64,000 bases of DNA from Hymenobacter swuensis DY53 (GCF_000576555.1 NZ_CP007145.1:62001-126000); one strand, 5' to 3'. Positions 1 to 8,428 are shown, counted from the first letter of the stretch. Program-made: numbers and translations. Notes: generated by a model from the sequence alone, not told the origin.

Positions 1-1107
1 CTTCTCGAACTCCTCGCCGTAGGTGGTATCCAGGCCGGGGCACTCGTGGGGGCACATCAGGGTCCAGTCGCCGTTGGCTTCCACGCGCTTCATGAACAGG
101 TCGGGCGTCCAGAGGGCGAAGAACAGGTCGCGGGCGCGCATCTCTTCCTTGCCGTGGTTTTTCTTGAGGTCCAGGAAGTCGATGATGTCGGCGTGCCAGG
201 GCTCCAGGTAGATGGCAAAAGCGCCCTTGCGCTTTCCTCCCCCCTGATCCACGTAACGGGCCGTGTCGTTGAACACCTTCAGCATGGGCACGAGGCCGTT
301 GGAAGTGCCGTTGGTGCCTTTGATGTAGGAGCCCGTAGCGCGCACGTTGTGCACGGCCAGCCCAATGCCACCGGCGCTCTGCGAAATTAGGGCGCAGTTC
401 TTCAGCGTGTCATAGATGCCCTCGATGGAGTCATCCTTCATCGTGAGCAGGAAGCAGGAGCTGAGCTGGGGCTTGGGCGTGCCGGCGTTGAACAGCGTAG
501 GCGTGGCGTGCGTGAACCACCGCTCGCTCATGAGGTTATACGTCTCGATGGCGGCGGCAATGTCCTCTTTGTGGATGCCCACGGCCACGCGCATTAGCAT
601 GTGCTGGGGCCGCTCCACCACCTTACCGTCGAGGCGGAGCAGGTAGCTGCGCTCCAGCGTCTTGAAGCCGAAGTAGTCGTAGTTATAGTCCCGGTCGTAG
701 ATGATGGCCGAATCCAGCGTGGCGGCGTGTGCGTGCACGATTTCCCACACGTCCTGGGCAATCAGGGAAGCGTTTTCGCCAGTTTTGGGGTCCTCGTAGG
801 TGTGCAGCCGCTTCATGGTGCTGCTGAACGACTTGCTGGTAACCTTATGCAGGTTGCTCACGGCAATGCGGGCGGCCAGGATGGCGTAGTCGGGGTGCTT
901 GGTGGTGAGCGAGGCGGCGGTTTCGGCGGCCAAGTTGTCCAGCTCCACGGTGGTTACGCCGTCGTAAATCCCGTCGATAACCTTCTTGGCTACTTCAATC
1001 GGGGAAATGAAATTCTGGTTGAGGCCATAGCAAAGCTTCTCGATGCGGGCCGTAACCTTATCGAACTTCACGGATTCGCGGCGGCCGTCGCGTTTGAGTA
1101 CCAACAT
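1..1107 (-). CDS. nrdA: ribonucleoside-diphosphate reductase alpha subunit (class I), 3' part outside the window
   Basis: This is the large, catalytic subunit of class I ribonucleotide reductase, which converts ribonucleoside diphosphates to deoxyribonucleotides. The ATG is at 1107-1105 and the frame stays open to the window edge, giving the first 369 codons. Residues 1-90 form an ATP-cone (start [12 protein letters not shown]), the allosteric dATP/ATP site. After it come the SSCFLL segment with the first redox cysteine, a [15 protein letters not shown] stretch and MCPHECPGL near the edge, all typical of NrdA. The active-site loop and C-terminal cysteines lie outside the window. The partner nrdB is about 4 kb away rather than adjacent, so the two genes are transcribed separately here. 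A single DnaA-box match lies about 160 nt upstream. The family call is firm; only the length is unknown. Confidence 0.95.
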   Translation of the reverse strand, partial: MLVLKRDGRRESVKFDKVTARIEKLCYGLNQNFISPIEVAKKVIDGIYDGVTTVELDNLAAETAASLTTKHPDYAILAARIAVSNLHKVTSKSFSSTMKRLHTYEDPKTGENASLIAQDVWEIVHAHAATLDSAIIYDRDYNYDYFGFKTLERSYLLRLDGKVVERPQHMLMRVAVGIHKEDIAAAIETYNLMSERWFTHATPTLFNAGTPKPQLSSCFLLTMKDDSIEGIYDTLKNCALISQSAGGIGLAVHNVRATGSYIKGTNGTSNGLVPMLKVFNDTARYVDQGGGKRKGAFAIYLEPWHADIIDFLDLKKNHGKEEMRARDLFFALWTPDLFMKRVEANGDWTLMCPHECPGLDTTYGEEFEK

Positions 1108-1417
1108 AAGCGTAGCAGTTGATGTGGGGAGTGTTGGGGTATGGGAAAGACCGGAGCAGGCCGGTCAAAGCTGTCGGGACAAAACCAGGCGCCAGCAGGT
1201 GACAACGCAGGGTCAACGGTTCCGAAGATATCCGTCCCGGAAGTTCAGGACAAACCTTCTTTTCAGAAGTTTTCCACATAAGCCTAAAACGCTAGTGCTT
1301 AGGCCGTTTTTTGTCATTGCGGCGACTCTATATAGTTCGCTAAAACGGTTGGAAATCGAGTTGTTGTTTTCCGGCAGAAGTGGTATTGTCGATAACGAGG
1401 CAGCTCCGGCCGGGCAC
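1108..1417. promoter_or_regulatory. nrdA upstream region with one DnaA-box match
   Basis: No convincing gene is present in this stretch. At 1270-1278 the plus strand reads TTTTCCACA, which fits the relaxed DnaA consensus TTWTNCACA and lies about 160 nt upstream of the nrdA start. I could not find a clear TAnnTTTG promoter for nrdA. A single 9-mer match of this kind can occur by chance. It is noted because a stronger cluster occurs upstream of nrdB. Confidence 0.35.
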
Positions 1418-1452
1418 AAAAAAACGGTCCGCTACCTAGCGTAGCGGACCGT
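1418..1452 (-). terminator. intrinsic terminator downstream of the CotH-like gene
   Basis: A perfect 12-bp stem (1424-1435 with 1441-1452, 5-nt loop) is followed on the minus strand by a T run, read as A's at 1418-1424 on the plus strand. It lies 30 nt after the CotH-like stop codon. Confidence 0.85.
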
Positions 1453-1482
1453 TCGGCATAGCGGCAGGAAAGCCGGCGCGGC

Positions 1483-3195
1483 TTAGTTGATAAGCAGGCG
1501 GATGGTTTTCACAGTGGCGTTGCCCTGCACGGTAGCCACGTACACTCCCTTGGTCAGGTGGCGCACATCTACCCTGTTCTGAGTGCCGCGCAGCACGGTT
1601 TGCAGCACCATCCGGCCGCTCAGGTCCCGGATACTCAGCTCGTAGGTGCCGACGGGGGCTTCCACGGTCAGGTAGTCGGTAGTGGGGTTGGGGTAGAGCT
1701 GCAACTGGGCCGTCTGCGGGGCCAGGGTGGCCGTAAGCGGCGAGCAAGGCTCACTGAATACTTTGTCGAGCAGGTTCAGGCGGGCCGTCAGCCAAGTGGC
1801 AATGTAGGGCAGCTGGGCTGAGGACGGCTGGAAAGCCGGCCAGGCCAGCTGTTCGCGGGCGTACACGTTGTTGCTGAGCAGGGTGGTGCTGTTGGCTTCC
1901 AGCTTGGCCATAATGCGTTGCTGAGTAATCACGTTGCGGCGCAGCTCGGTCCAGCGGGCGCGCAGCCGGGCCCGGAAGCCGTTGGCTGAGCAGTCGTTGA
2001 GGAGCCGGTCGTAGAAGCCGTTGGAGAGAATGTCCGTCGCTTCACCCGTTTCTGAGCCGGTCCAGTCGGTGCCGAACACGCCGTCCAGGTCCCAGGGTAC
2101 GTAGTAGTAGGGCTCGCCCTGCTTGTATTTGGCGATGTAGATGTTCTTGCCCGTGTTGTCGCCGGCGCGCAGCAGGTTCAGGAAGATATAGTAATCCACC
2201 GCGTTGCCCAGGTGAAACTTCTGTTGATAAGTGCGGTAAAAGTCCTCATCCGAGCTGTTCTCCACGAAATCAACGAAGCCGTGCAGCCGCGTCCAGTCGA
2301 TTTCCTCCTCGGGGTGCTTGTACTCAAAACCGCCCCAGATTTCGCTGGTGTTATCGAAGGGCGGGAGGGAAGTGAAGGTGGTGGCCCCGTCCCAGCCGGC
2401 ACCTTTGTACAGTTCGCCCGTAATGCCCTTGCTGTACTTTTTGAGCTTGAGTTGCTTGCGGTCAATCCGTTCGGTAAGCGTGTACAGGCCTAGGTAGCGG
2501 CCGTTCAGGAACACTTCCGTGTACTCCGCGCTGATGCCGTTCTTGGCGTCGGGTTCGGCCGTTTTGTAATAGATCTGGTGAATCTCCTGCCACAGCGCGT
2601 TGGCCGTTTTGCTTCGGATGCGCAACGGCTCGTTGTAGAGGGCCTGCAGGTTGTATTTGTTATCGGTCCGCATGCCCAGCAACGACACATCGGCCGATTC
2701 CTGGCCCGTGCTGTCACTCCAGAAGCTCAGCTCGTAGGATTTCTTGGGATACGACTGCGAAAAGCCCCCCCGAATTTCAATGCCCAGGTCCGATTCCGTG
2801 ATGCGGCCGGTGGGCTCCAGAAGCCGGAACTGCGCGTACACGCTGGGCGTATCGGCAATAACGTGGCGGGTGGTAATACGCACCACTGGCAGCTGAGCAA
2901 AGTACACTGTGTAGGCCGTGCCATCGTAGCGCGCCTGGTACACTGAATCGGTAGCCACGGCCGTCAGCGGAGCCGCTAGGCTATACGTATGGTCCAGGGC
3001 CAGGTAACGCCGGGCATTCTGAACTGAAACCGGCAGATCGGCCGTTCGCTGGTTAATGAGAATCAGCCGCTGCTGGTGGTCTACGTGGTAAAAATGCGGG
3101 GCGATGGTAAGCGTATCACCGGCTACGGCAGCGGAGGAGAAGCATACCAGCGCGCATAGCCACAATAGCATGGAACGGGTAAGGAGTAGGCCCAT
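1483..3195 (-). CDS. secreted CotH-kinase-domain protein with T9SS sorting domain
   Basis: A 570-residue exported protein. Residues 1-26 are a signal peptide. The middle carries the CotH fold: NGRYLGLYTLTERID, then YKGAGWDG, then YYVPWDLDGVFG, whose WDLD carries the metal-binding aspartates expected of this atypical protein-kinase family. The last ~75 residues start at LYPNPTTDYLTVEAP and end in a beta-rich stretch, matching the type A C-terminal sorting domain of the type IX secretion system. It is therefore probably delivered to the cell surface. Spore-coat CotH proteins phosphorylate other proteins; the substrate here is unknown. It lies alone on the minus strand between nrdA and a divergent phosphoesterase, has its own terminator, and is unrelated to the nrd genes. 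Confidence 0.88.
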   Translation of the reverse strand: MGLLLTRSMLLWLCALVCFSSAAVAGDTLTIAPHFYHVDHQQRLILINQRTADLPVSVQNARRYLALDHTYSLAAPLTAVATDSVYQARYDGTAYTVYFAQLPVVRITTRHVIADTPSVYAQFRLLEPTGRITESDLGIEIRGGFSQSYPKKSYELSFWSDSTGQESADVSLLGMRTDNKYNLQALYNEPLRIRSKTANALWQEIHQIYYKTAEPDAKNGISAEYTEVFLNGRYLGLYTLTERIDRKQLKLKKYSKGITGELYKGAGWDGATTFTSLPPFDNTSEIWGGFEYKHPEEEIDWTRLHGFVDFVENSSDEDFYRTYQQKFHLGNAVDYYIFLNLLRAGDNTGKNIYIAKYKQGEPYYYVPWDLDGVFGTDWTGSETGEATDILSNGFYDRLLNDCSANGFRARLRARWTELRRNVITQQRIMAKLEANSTTLLSNNVYAREQLAWPAFQPSSAQLPYIATWLTARLNLLDKVFSEPCSPLTATLAPQTAQLQLYPNPTTDYLTVEAPVGTYELSIRDLSGRMVLQTVLRGTQNRVDVRHLTKGVYVATVQGNATVKTIRLLIN

Positions 3196-3638
3196 AAAGC
3201 AAGGAAATAAGGTGAAAAAGCGAGGTAGGGACGGAATAAGAATAGCAGCCGAGGTCCACGTCCGAAAGCAGACGGGTAGACCAGTGGCGCGGGCAAACGA
3301 GAGGGGAAGGGAGGGAGCCGCCGTATCAGCGGGCTGGTAGTACGCGCAAGGCGTTTAGCGCTTAACCGGGGCGGTTGGACTGTTCAACCAGTATAAGCGG
3401 AGATAGGACGAGAAGATGGGTTGCATACGCGTGGGATAATAAGATTTACGGAGGCGATATGGCGGGCCGTAGTAGGATAGGTTGTGGTAGCTGGCGAACA
3501 GCTCTGCGGATCGGGCATAATCCCTGCACACGGCCGGGCATTTTTCTAAAGGCCGGCGAGTTACACACAAAAAGTCGGCATCCCGCGTAATACCGGTAAA
3601 GTTCTTTTTCCAGTACAATTTAAAGTGCCCCTCGTTCA
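3196..3638. other. divergent intergenic region, no gene seen
   Basis: This 443-bp gap separates two divergently transcribed secreted-protein genes. It must hold both promoters, but I see no good TAnnTTTG element in either direction. The short open frames here lack coding character and are not reported. Confidence 0.5.
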
Positions 3639-4763
3639 ATGACTGCTTCTCTTCTCTCAGCCGGACGTTGGGTATTGCTCTGGTTTGGCTTACTAATGGC
3701 CACCCGCAGTTACGGGCAGCGCTTCGCTGCCATTGGCGACTATGGCTACGCCGGCCCGGCCGAGCGGGACGTAGCCAATCTGGTTAAAAGCTGGGACCCG
3801 GAGTTTATCCTAACCCTCGGCGACAACAACTACGACCTAGGCGACTCGATGACCATCGACCAGAACATCGGGCAGTACTACCACGCTTATATCGGCAACT
3901 ACAAGGGTCGTTATGGGCCCCGGGCTTCTACCAACCGGTTTTTTCCCTCACTCGGCAACCATGATTACTACACCCGTAATGGGGAAGCCTACCGCGACTA
4001 TTTTACCTTGCCCGGTAATGGCCGGTACTATGATTTTGTGCGCGGCGACGTCCATTTCTTTGCCCTCGACAGCGACCCGGCCGAGCCCGATGGCGTGAGT
4101 GCTACCTCGGTGCAGGCCCAATGGCTGCGGGCCCGGCTGGCCGCTTCCACGACCCGCTGGAAGGTGGTGTACCTGCACCATGCTCCGTACTCTTCAGGAG
4201 GACACGGTAATACGCCCGCACTGCAATGGCCTTTCCGGGAATGGGGAGCCTCGGTGGTGCTGGCTGGCCACGACCACCACTACGAGCGGCTGTTGGTAGA
4301 TGGCCTGCCGTACTTTGTGAACGGTCTGGGTGGGCGGAGCATTCGCAGCATCAAGCCGCAGCGGGTGGCGGGCAGCCAGTTCGGCTCCACGGGAGAATAC
4401 GGGGCCATGCTGCTTAACGCCACCCCCGACAGCCTGATGCTGCAGTTCTTCACCCGCAACCGCATGTTGGTTGATTCCTACGTGTTGCAGCGCCCAGGCG
4501 GTACTGTACCGAGGCTGTACCCGATAAGCCCCAACCCGGTGCTGGAAAGCGCAACCGCTGAGGTATTTCTGCCCGCCGCCGCTGCCGTGCAGTTACGCAT
4601 ACTGAACAGCGTAGGGCAGGAGGTGAGTAGCTTGCACCAAGGTGCCTTGCGTGCGGGCTGGCACCGTTTTTCGTGGCAACGGAACTCGCTCCCGGCCGGC
4701 ATGTACTACGTGCAGCTGTCGGGCTCCGGCATTTCTCAGGTGACGCGGGTAATGGTATTGTAG
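3639..4763 (+). CDS. secreted calcineurin-like metallophosphoesterase with T9SS sorting domain
   Basis: A 374-residue exported phosphoesterase. It has a signal peptide (about residues 1-27), then the metallophosphatase motifs in order: GDYGYAG, LGDNNYD, LGNHDYY, YLHHAPYSSGGHG and AGHDHHYER. These provide the dinuclear metal ligands. The arrangement resembles tartrate-resistant (purple) acid phosphatases more than the phosphodiesterase branch. From about residue 290 a T9SS type A sorting domain begins (LYPISPNPV, ending VTRVMVL), so the enzyme is predicted to be surface-exposed or released. It probably scavenges phosphate from organic esters, but the substrate is not visible from sequence. The ATG at 3639 gives a clean signal peptide. 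Confidence 0.88.
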   Translation: MTASLLSAGRWVLLWFGLLMATRSYGQRFAAIGDYGYAGPAERDVANLVKSWDPEFILTLGDNNYDLGDSMTIDQNIGQYYHAYIGNYKGRYGPRASTNRFFPSLGNHDYYTRNGEAYRDYFTLPGNGRYYDFVRGDVHFFALDSDPAEPDGVSATSVQAQWLRARLAASTTRWKVVYLHHAPYSSGGHGNTPALQWPFREWGASVVLAGHDHHYERLLVDGLPYFVNGLGGRSIRSIKPQRVAGSQFGSTGEYGAMLLNATPDSLMLQFFTRNRMLVDSYVLQRPGGTVPRLYPISPNPVLESATAEVFLPAAAAVQLRILNSVGQEVSSLHQGALRAGWHRFSWQRNSLPAGMYYVQLSGSGISQVTRVMVL

Positions 4764-4779
4764 GCCCGGGCAACAGTTT

Positions 4780-4956
4780 TCAGCAACGCCGCCACGACCA
4801 GAGAATACCCGCAACCAGTACAACTCCTGCGACCAACGCCACGGCCGTAACGCCGGAGCCATAGTTGAGGCAGGTACAGGTGGCGAAAAGCGGCTGGCCA
4901 TTCCAACGGAACCGACGGCGGCAAGCCAGGCAGGGAGAAGCAAAAACGGGTTTCAT
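4780..4956 (-). CDS. possible small cysteine-rich membrane protein (58 aa)
   Basis: A short frame from the ATG at 4956-4954 to a TGA at 4782-4780 encodes 58 residues. The N-terminal part has a CLAC pair and a CTC pair, which could bind a metal. It is followed by a continuous hydrophobic helix (about residues 35-53) and a short WSWRRC tail. That order of a soluble cysteine knuckle and one transmembrane helix is common in small bacterial membrane proteins and unlikely in a random frame. It begins just beyond the nrdB terminator and ends 16 nt from the phosphoesterase stop. No family was recognised, and no promoter or ribosome-binding site is clear. Confidence 0.45.
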   Translation of the reverse strand: MKPVFASPCLACRRRFRWNGQPLFATCTCLNYGSGVTAVALVAGVVLVAGILWSWRRC

Positions 4957-4967
4957 GAGCAGGGGCC

Positions 4968-5003
4968 AAAAAAGAAAAAGTCGGAGCTTAATGCTCCGAC
5001 TTT
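4968..5003 (-). terminator. terminator downstream of nrdB
   Basis: A perfect 11-bp stem (4977-4987 with 4993-5003, loop TTAAT) has an A-rich left flank (4968-4980) that becomes a T-rich tail on the minus strand. It lies 26 nt after the nrdB stop. The right flank is also T-rich, so it may act in both directions. Confidence 0.85.
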
Positions 5004-5029
5004 GCTTTTGGTAACCGTTAACGAACCGC

Positions 5030-5992
5030 TTAAAAATCCTCGTCCAGGGAGAAGGCGTTTTCAGTCCGCTCGCTCATCACGCCGGCCTTCTGGTACTCGG
5101 CCACGCGCTTCTCGAAGAAGTTGGTTTTGCCCTGCAGCGAAATCATTTCCATGAAGTCGAAGGGGTTGCTTGCGCCGTAGATCTTGCTGTAACCCAACGA
5201 CTCCAGCAGGCGGTCGGCTACAAACTCGATGTACTGGCTCATCGTCTTGGCGTTCATGCCAATTAGGTTCACTGGCAGCGCATCGGTCACAAACTCCTGC
5301 TCAATCTGCACGGCATCCCGGATGATTTCATGTACGCGGGCTTCGGGCAGCTTATTCTGCAGATGGTCTTTGTAAAGGAGGCAGGCGAAGTCGCAGTGCA
5401 GGCCCTCGTCACGGGAAATCAGCTCGTTGGAGAACGTGAGGCCGGGCATGAGGCCGCGCTTTTTCAGCCAGAAAATCGAGCAGAACGAGCCCGAGAAGAA
5501 GATGCCTTCCACGGCCGCGAAGGCAATAAGGCGCTCGGTGAAGTTCTCCGAGTTGATCCACTTGATGGCCCAGTCGCCTTTCTTCTTCACGCACGGCACC
5601 GTTTCCAGGGCGTTGAAGAGGTAGTCCTTCTGCTTGGGGTCTTTGATGTAAGTGTCGATCAGCAGCGAGTAGGTTTCCGAGTGGATGTTTTCCATCATCA
5701 CCTGGAAGCCATAGAAGCAGCGGGCCTCGGCCATCTGCACCTCCTGCATAAAGTTCACGGCCAGGTTTTCGTTCACGATGCCGTCGGAGGCCGCGAAGAA
5801 GGCCAGCACGTGGCTGATGAAGTGCCGTTCGTTGTCGCTGAGGGCTTCCCAGTCTTTCTGGTCCTGCGAGAGGTCAATTTCCTCGGCCGTCCAGAAGGAA
5901 GCTTCCGCCTTCTTGTACATCTGCCACACGTCGTCGTGCTGGATGGGGAAAAGAACAAATCGGTTGGGGTTCTCGGTGAGCAGAGGTTCCAT
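5030..5992 (-). CDS. nrdB: ribonucleoside-diphosphate reductase beta subunit (class Ia type)
   Basis: The radical-carrying small subunit of ribonucleotide reductase, 320 residues from the ATG at 5992 ([17 protein letters not shown]), the usual start in Bacteroidota. An ATG 10 codons upstream is possible but less likely. The diiron ligands are visible: Asp in EEIDLS, Glu and His in MENIHSETY, Glu in AVEGIFF, and Glu and His in SRDEGLH. The radical tyrosine is the last residue of HSETY, so this is a conventional tyrosyl-radical enzyme. The C-terminal tail ([10 protein letters not shown]) is the acidic peptide that docks into NrdA. It has its own terminator, a possible promoter at 6104-6111 and a DnaA-box cluster about 260 nt upstream. 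Confidence 0.96.
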   Translation of the reverse strand: MEPLLTENPNRFVLFPIQHDDVWQMYKKAEASFWTAEEIDLSQDQKDWEALSDNERHFISHVLAFFAASDGIVNENLAVNFMQEVQMAEARCFYGFQVMMENIHSETYSLLIDTYIKDPKQKDYLFNALETVPCVKKKGDWAIKWINSENFTERLIAFAAVEGIFFSGSFCSIFWLKKRGLMPGLTFSNELISRDEGLHCDFACLLYKDHLQNKLPEARVHEIIRDAVQIEQEFVTDALPVNLIGMNAKTMSQYIEFVADRLLESLGYSKIYGASNPFDFMEMISLQGKTNFFEKRVAEYQKAGVMSERTENAFSLDEDF

Positions 5993-6103
5993 TGCGGCAG
6001 GTAGTAAAACGAGAAATGGCAAAAAAGGCGAAGCCCTGCGGGGCGGTGTGCAAACCCAAGCGTAGGCTGATTGTTTGGCCCGCTACCGGCGGAAGGCAGA
6101 ACT

Positions 6104-6111
6104 CAAAGATA
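6104..6111 (-). promoter_or_regulatory. candidate -7 element for nrdB
   Basis: The minus strand reads TATCTTTG, a full match to TAnnTTTG. It would start transcription about 105 nt upstream of the nrdB ATG. No TTTG is found at the expected -33 spacing, so the call rests on one element. Confidence 0.45.
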
Positions 6112-6249
6112 AACCGGCCGACCGGGAAGCCGGGTTCCTATTTTACATTTTTTGCAAGCTAATTTTTCCGTATGCCGTTAAGCGACTGAGGGTTGGTGAA
6201 AAACCGAAAATTGCCTGAAAAGTAGGGAAGAGTCCCTTTTTTGTAAAAG

Positions 6250-6289
6250 TTATCCACATTTCACCTGTGGACAATTGTAGTTATCCACA
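6250..6289. promoter_or_regulatory. cluster of three DnaA boxes
   Basis: Within 40 bp there are two perfect copies of TTATCCACA (6250-6258 and 6281-6289) and, on the opposite strand between them, TTGTCCACA (6266-6274), one base from consensus. Box starts are 16 and 15 bp apart. The cluster sits in the 453-bp gap between divergent nrdB and rplU, beside an AT-rich stretch (about 6135-6172). It could be a DnaA-responsive control site for nrdB, as is known for E. coli nrdAB, or part of a replication origin. The binding motif is clear; the function is inferred. Confidence 0.7.
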
Positions 6290-6381
6290 GAAATTTTATT
6301 CGCGTACCTGCTAGCGCGTTCCTGACTTAGGAGTTTTTATGGGCCTTGCGGGTAGGAGCAATGAGGTTTAGTGAGTTAGGG

Positions 6382-6413
6382 TTTGGATTTGTAAAACGAT
6401 ACTTCTACTTTTG
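6382..6413 (+). promoter_or_regulatory. rplU-rpmA promoter (Bacteroidota type)
   Basis: TTTG at 6382-6385 and TACTTTTG at 6406-6413 match the -33 (TTTG) and -7 (TAnnTTTG) elements of the Bacteroidota primary sigma factor, with a 20-bp spacer. The predicted transcript starts near 6419, about 27 nt before the rplU ATG. This is the best promoter in the window. Confidence 0.75.
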
Positions 6414-6445
6414 CCTTCCATTTTTCAGAAACCGCGAAGACGCCG

Positions 6446-6751
6446 ATGTACGCAATTGTCAACATAGCCGGGAAGCAGACTAAGGTCGAAGCCAATAAAT
6501 TTGTATACGCCCACCGTTTGGCTGGCAACGTCGGCGACACCGTGGAGCTGGGCAAAGCCCTGCTGACCGATGATAACGGAACCCTCACCATTGGCTCGCC
6601 CGAGCTGGACGTTACCGTAAGCGGTACCATCCTGGCCCACGTAAAAGGCGACAAGGTGTTGGTATTCAAGAAGAAGCGCCGCAAGGGCTACAAGAAGCTG
6701 AACGGCCACCGTCAGCAGTTCACCAAAGTTCTAATCAACAGCATCGGCTAG
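6446..6751 (+). CDS. rplU: 50S ribosomal protein L21
   Basis: A 101-residue protein beginning MYAIVNIAGKQTKVEANKF, the standard L21 start, with the basic KKKRRKGYKKLNGHRQQFT segment near the C-terminus that contacts 23S rRNA. Length is normal for L21. It lies directly upstream of rpmA (L27), the usual bacterial pairing, and has its own TTTG/TAnnTTTG promoter. A 98-nt spacer containing an inverted repeat separates it from rpmA. Confidence 0.98.
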   Translation: MYAIVNIAGKQTKVEANKFVYAHRLAGNVGDTVELGKALLTDDNGTLTIGSPELDVTVSGTILAHVKGDKVLVFKKKRRKGYKKLNGHRQQFTKVLINSIG

Positions 6752-6761
6752 TTGAGTTGCA

Positions 6762-6824
6762 AGTTGGTAGTTGTCAGTTGTCAGGCATTTTGTGCGGACT
6801 GAATAATTACTAACAACTGACAAC
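6762..6824 (+). repeat. inverted repeat in the rplU-rpmA spacer
   Basis: A low-complexity spacer of GTTGT/ACAAC words. GTTGTCAGTTGT (6770-6781) is perfectly complementary to ACAACTGACAAC (6813-6824), with partial extension outwards and a 31-nt loop. The downstream arm ends 25 nt before the rpmA ATG. It has no U-run, so it is not an obvious terminator. It has the same architecture as the spacers in the nucleotide-sugar cluster. Confidence 0.7.
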
Positions 6825-6849
6825 CAACAACGAACAACTACATAATACC

Positions 6850-7155
6850 ATGGCACACAAGAAAGGCGTAGGTAGCTCCAATAACGGCCGCGAATCAGAA
6901 TCCAAGCGCTTGGGCGTGAAGATCTTCGGTGGTCAGTCCATCATTTCCGGTAACATCATTGTGCGTCAGCGCGGCACCAAGCACCACCCCGGCCAAAACG
7001 TGGGTATCGGCAAGGACCACACCCTGTTCGCTATGATTGACGGCACGGTGCAGTTCCGCAAGGGCCGCAAAGACCGTTCGTTCGTATCGGTTCTGCCGGC
7101 TGCCGTTGAGGCTGCTGAAGTGCACACGTCGGCTACGGCTTCGGCCGCCGAGTAG
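6850..7155 (+). CDS. rpmA: 50S ribosomal protein L27
   Basis: A 101-residue L27 protein. The N-terminus [16 protein letters not shown] begins directly with the mature form, without the cleavable leader seen in Firmicutes, so the N-terminal tail that reaches the peptidyl-transferase centre is exposed without processing. The body contains [24 protein letters not shown] and [11 protein letters not shown], as expected. A short Ala-rich extension (about residues 85-101) exceeds the E. coli length and is common in Bacteroidota. It is co-oriented with rplU and followed by a terminator. Confidence 0.98.
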   Translation: MAHKKGVGSSNNGRESESKRLGVKIFGGQSIISGNIIVRQRGTKHHPGQNVGIGKDHTLFAMIDGTVQFRKGRKDRSFVSVLPAAVEAAEVHTSATASAAE

Positions 7156-7196
7156 TAGCGCATATCCGCCGCCGGTTTTAGGCCGGTTGTATAAGC

Positions 7197-7230
7197 AAAA
7201 GGGACTATCCGCAAGGACTGTCCCTTTTTG
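7197..7230 (+). terminator. rpmA terminator, probably shared with ribD
   Basis: AAAAGGGAC (7197-7205) pairs with GTCCCTTTT (7220-7228), with an inner TCC/GGA pairing and a T run. It lies between the convergent rpmA and ribD genes and is T-rich on both strands, so it can serve both. Confidence 0.8.
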
Positions 7231-7288
7231 CATTCTGGTATAATACCGCCGGTTCCGACAATCAAAGCCAGTGGTACCAGCGGCTAAA

Positions 7289-8332
7289 TCAGCAGTTTCG
7301 GCGGTAGATGAATACTTCGTCTTCGCCCAAGGGAAACTGTTCGCGCAATCCGGCCAAGCCCAAGTGCGGGGCCGGAACGCCGCCGCCCAGCCGTTTAGGC
7401 GCCCGAATCACGCGGGCTTCGTCCCACAGGCCATCCTTCAGTAAGGAGTTGAGTACCGTGGGGCCGCCTTCCACCAGCACCGACTGCACATTGCGCCGCG
7501 CCAGATTCTGCAGAATCTGGGGGAATAGGTCTTCCGCTTCGGAGAGCGTCACATAGTCGACGCCCTCCCTGGCGGCCCGCTCCCGGTACGTGTAGACTAT
7601 TGTTGGTTGGGAACTGTCGAATAAATGATGGGTAGGCGGCAGGCTCAGATTTTTGTCGATGACCAGCCGTAACGGGCTCTGGCCGGGCCACTCGCGCACG
7701 TTCAGGCGGGGATTATCGTGCAGCGCGGTGCGGGTGCCCACCAGAATAGCCTGCTCCTCGGCCCGCCACTGGTGCACGGCCATCCGGGCCATTTCTCCAC
7801 TGATAGGCACTGGTTGAAAGTATGGGCCGGCTAAGTAGCCGTCGGCTGTTTCAGCCCATTTCAGCACGACATAGGGCCGCTGCTGCTCCTGAAACGTGAA
7901 GAAGCGGCGGTTCAGCCAGCGCCCTTCAGCTTCCAGCAAACCAGTTTCCACCCGAATACCGGCGTCGCGGAGCTTCTGCATGCCCTGGCCGGCTACTAGC
8001 GGGTTGGGGTCGAGGTTACAGACTACTACTTCGGCTACCTGCTTTTCGATGAGCAGGTCGGCGCAGGGCGGGGTTTTGCCGAAGTGGGAGCAGGGCTCCA
8101 GCGTCACGTACACCCGGCTGCCGGGCAGCAACTGCGGCTCCGCCACCGACTGCACGGCGTTAACTTCCGCGTGCGGCCCGCCGTACTGCCGGTGCCAGCC
8201 TTCTCCGATGATGCGGCCTTCATGGGTGATGACGCAGCCTACCAAGGGGTTGGGCCGGGTGAAGCCGGTTCCTAACCGGGCCAGATCCAGGGCGCGGTAC
8301 ATCATCAGGTGGTCGAAATCGGAGAAAGCCAT
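7289..8332 (-). CDS. ribD: bifunctional riboflavin biosynthesis protein RibD
   Basis: A 347-residue enzyme carrying out two successive riboflavin steps: deamination of the pyrimidine intermediate, then reduction of its ribosyl side chain. The N-terminal deaminase (about residues 1-145) has the zinc motif PHAEVNA and PCSHFGKTPPCA. The C-terminal reductase (about 150-347) has YVVLKWAETADGYLA and VEGGPTVLNSLL. The frame runs upstream without a stop into the region antisense to prmC, but the ATG at 8332 (MAFSDFDHLMMYRALDLA) matches the family start. It is divergent from prmC with 96 bp between starts. No FMN riboswitch is seen. Confidence 0.95.
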   Translation of the reverse strand: MAFSDFDHLMMYRALDLARLGTGFTRPNPLVGCVITHEGRIIGEGWHRQYGGPHAEVNAVQSVAEPQLLPGSRVYVTLEPCSHFGKTPPCADLLIEKQVAEVVVCNLDPNPLVAGQGMQKLRDAGIRVETGLLEAEGRWLNRRFFTFQEQQRPYVVLKWAETADGYLAGPYFQPVPISGEMARMAVHQWRAEEQAILVGTRTALHDNPRLNVREWPGQSPLRLVIDKNLSLPPTHHLFDSSQPTIVYTYRERAAREGVDYVTLSEAEDLFPQILQNLARRNVQSVLVEGGPTVLNSLLKDGLWDEARVIRAPKRLGGGVPAPHLGLAGLREQFPLGEDEVFIYRRNC

Positions 8333-8416
8333 ACGTAGGTGGGGCAGGGGAACGGTTCGGAAGGGGTGAAGATACAGCAAGGCCGCTAACGCCACAGCCG
8401 CCCACCGGCCGTGGCG

Positions 8417-8424
8417 TACCTTTG
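8417..8424 (+). promoter_or_regulatory. -7 element immediately upstream of prmC
   Basis: TACCTTTG matches TAnnTTTG and ends four bases before the prmC ATG (8429). Transcription would therefore begin at or within a base or two of the start codon, giving a leaderless mRNA. No TTTG is seen at -33. Confidence 0.5.
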
Positions 8425-8428
8425 CACC

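Noticed and set aside
3355..3639. Short open frames in the gap upstream of the phosphoesterase
   Set aside because: They overlap each other on both strands, lack family motifs or start signals, and cover the required promoter region.
5993..6445. The nrdB-rplU gap as a confirmed replication origin
   Set aside because: Three DnaA boxes and an AT-rich patch are suggestive, but dnaA, dnaN or other origin-linked genes are not nearby and skew cannot be judged from this window. It is kept only as a DnaA-box cluster.
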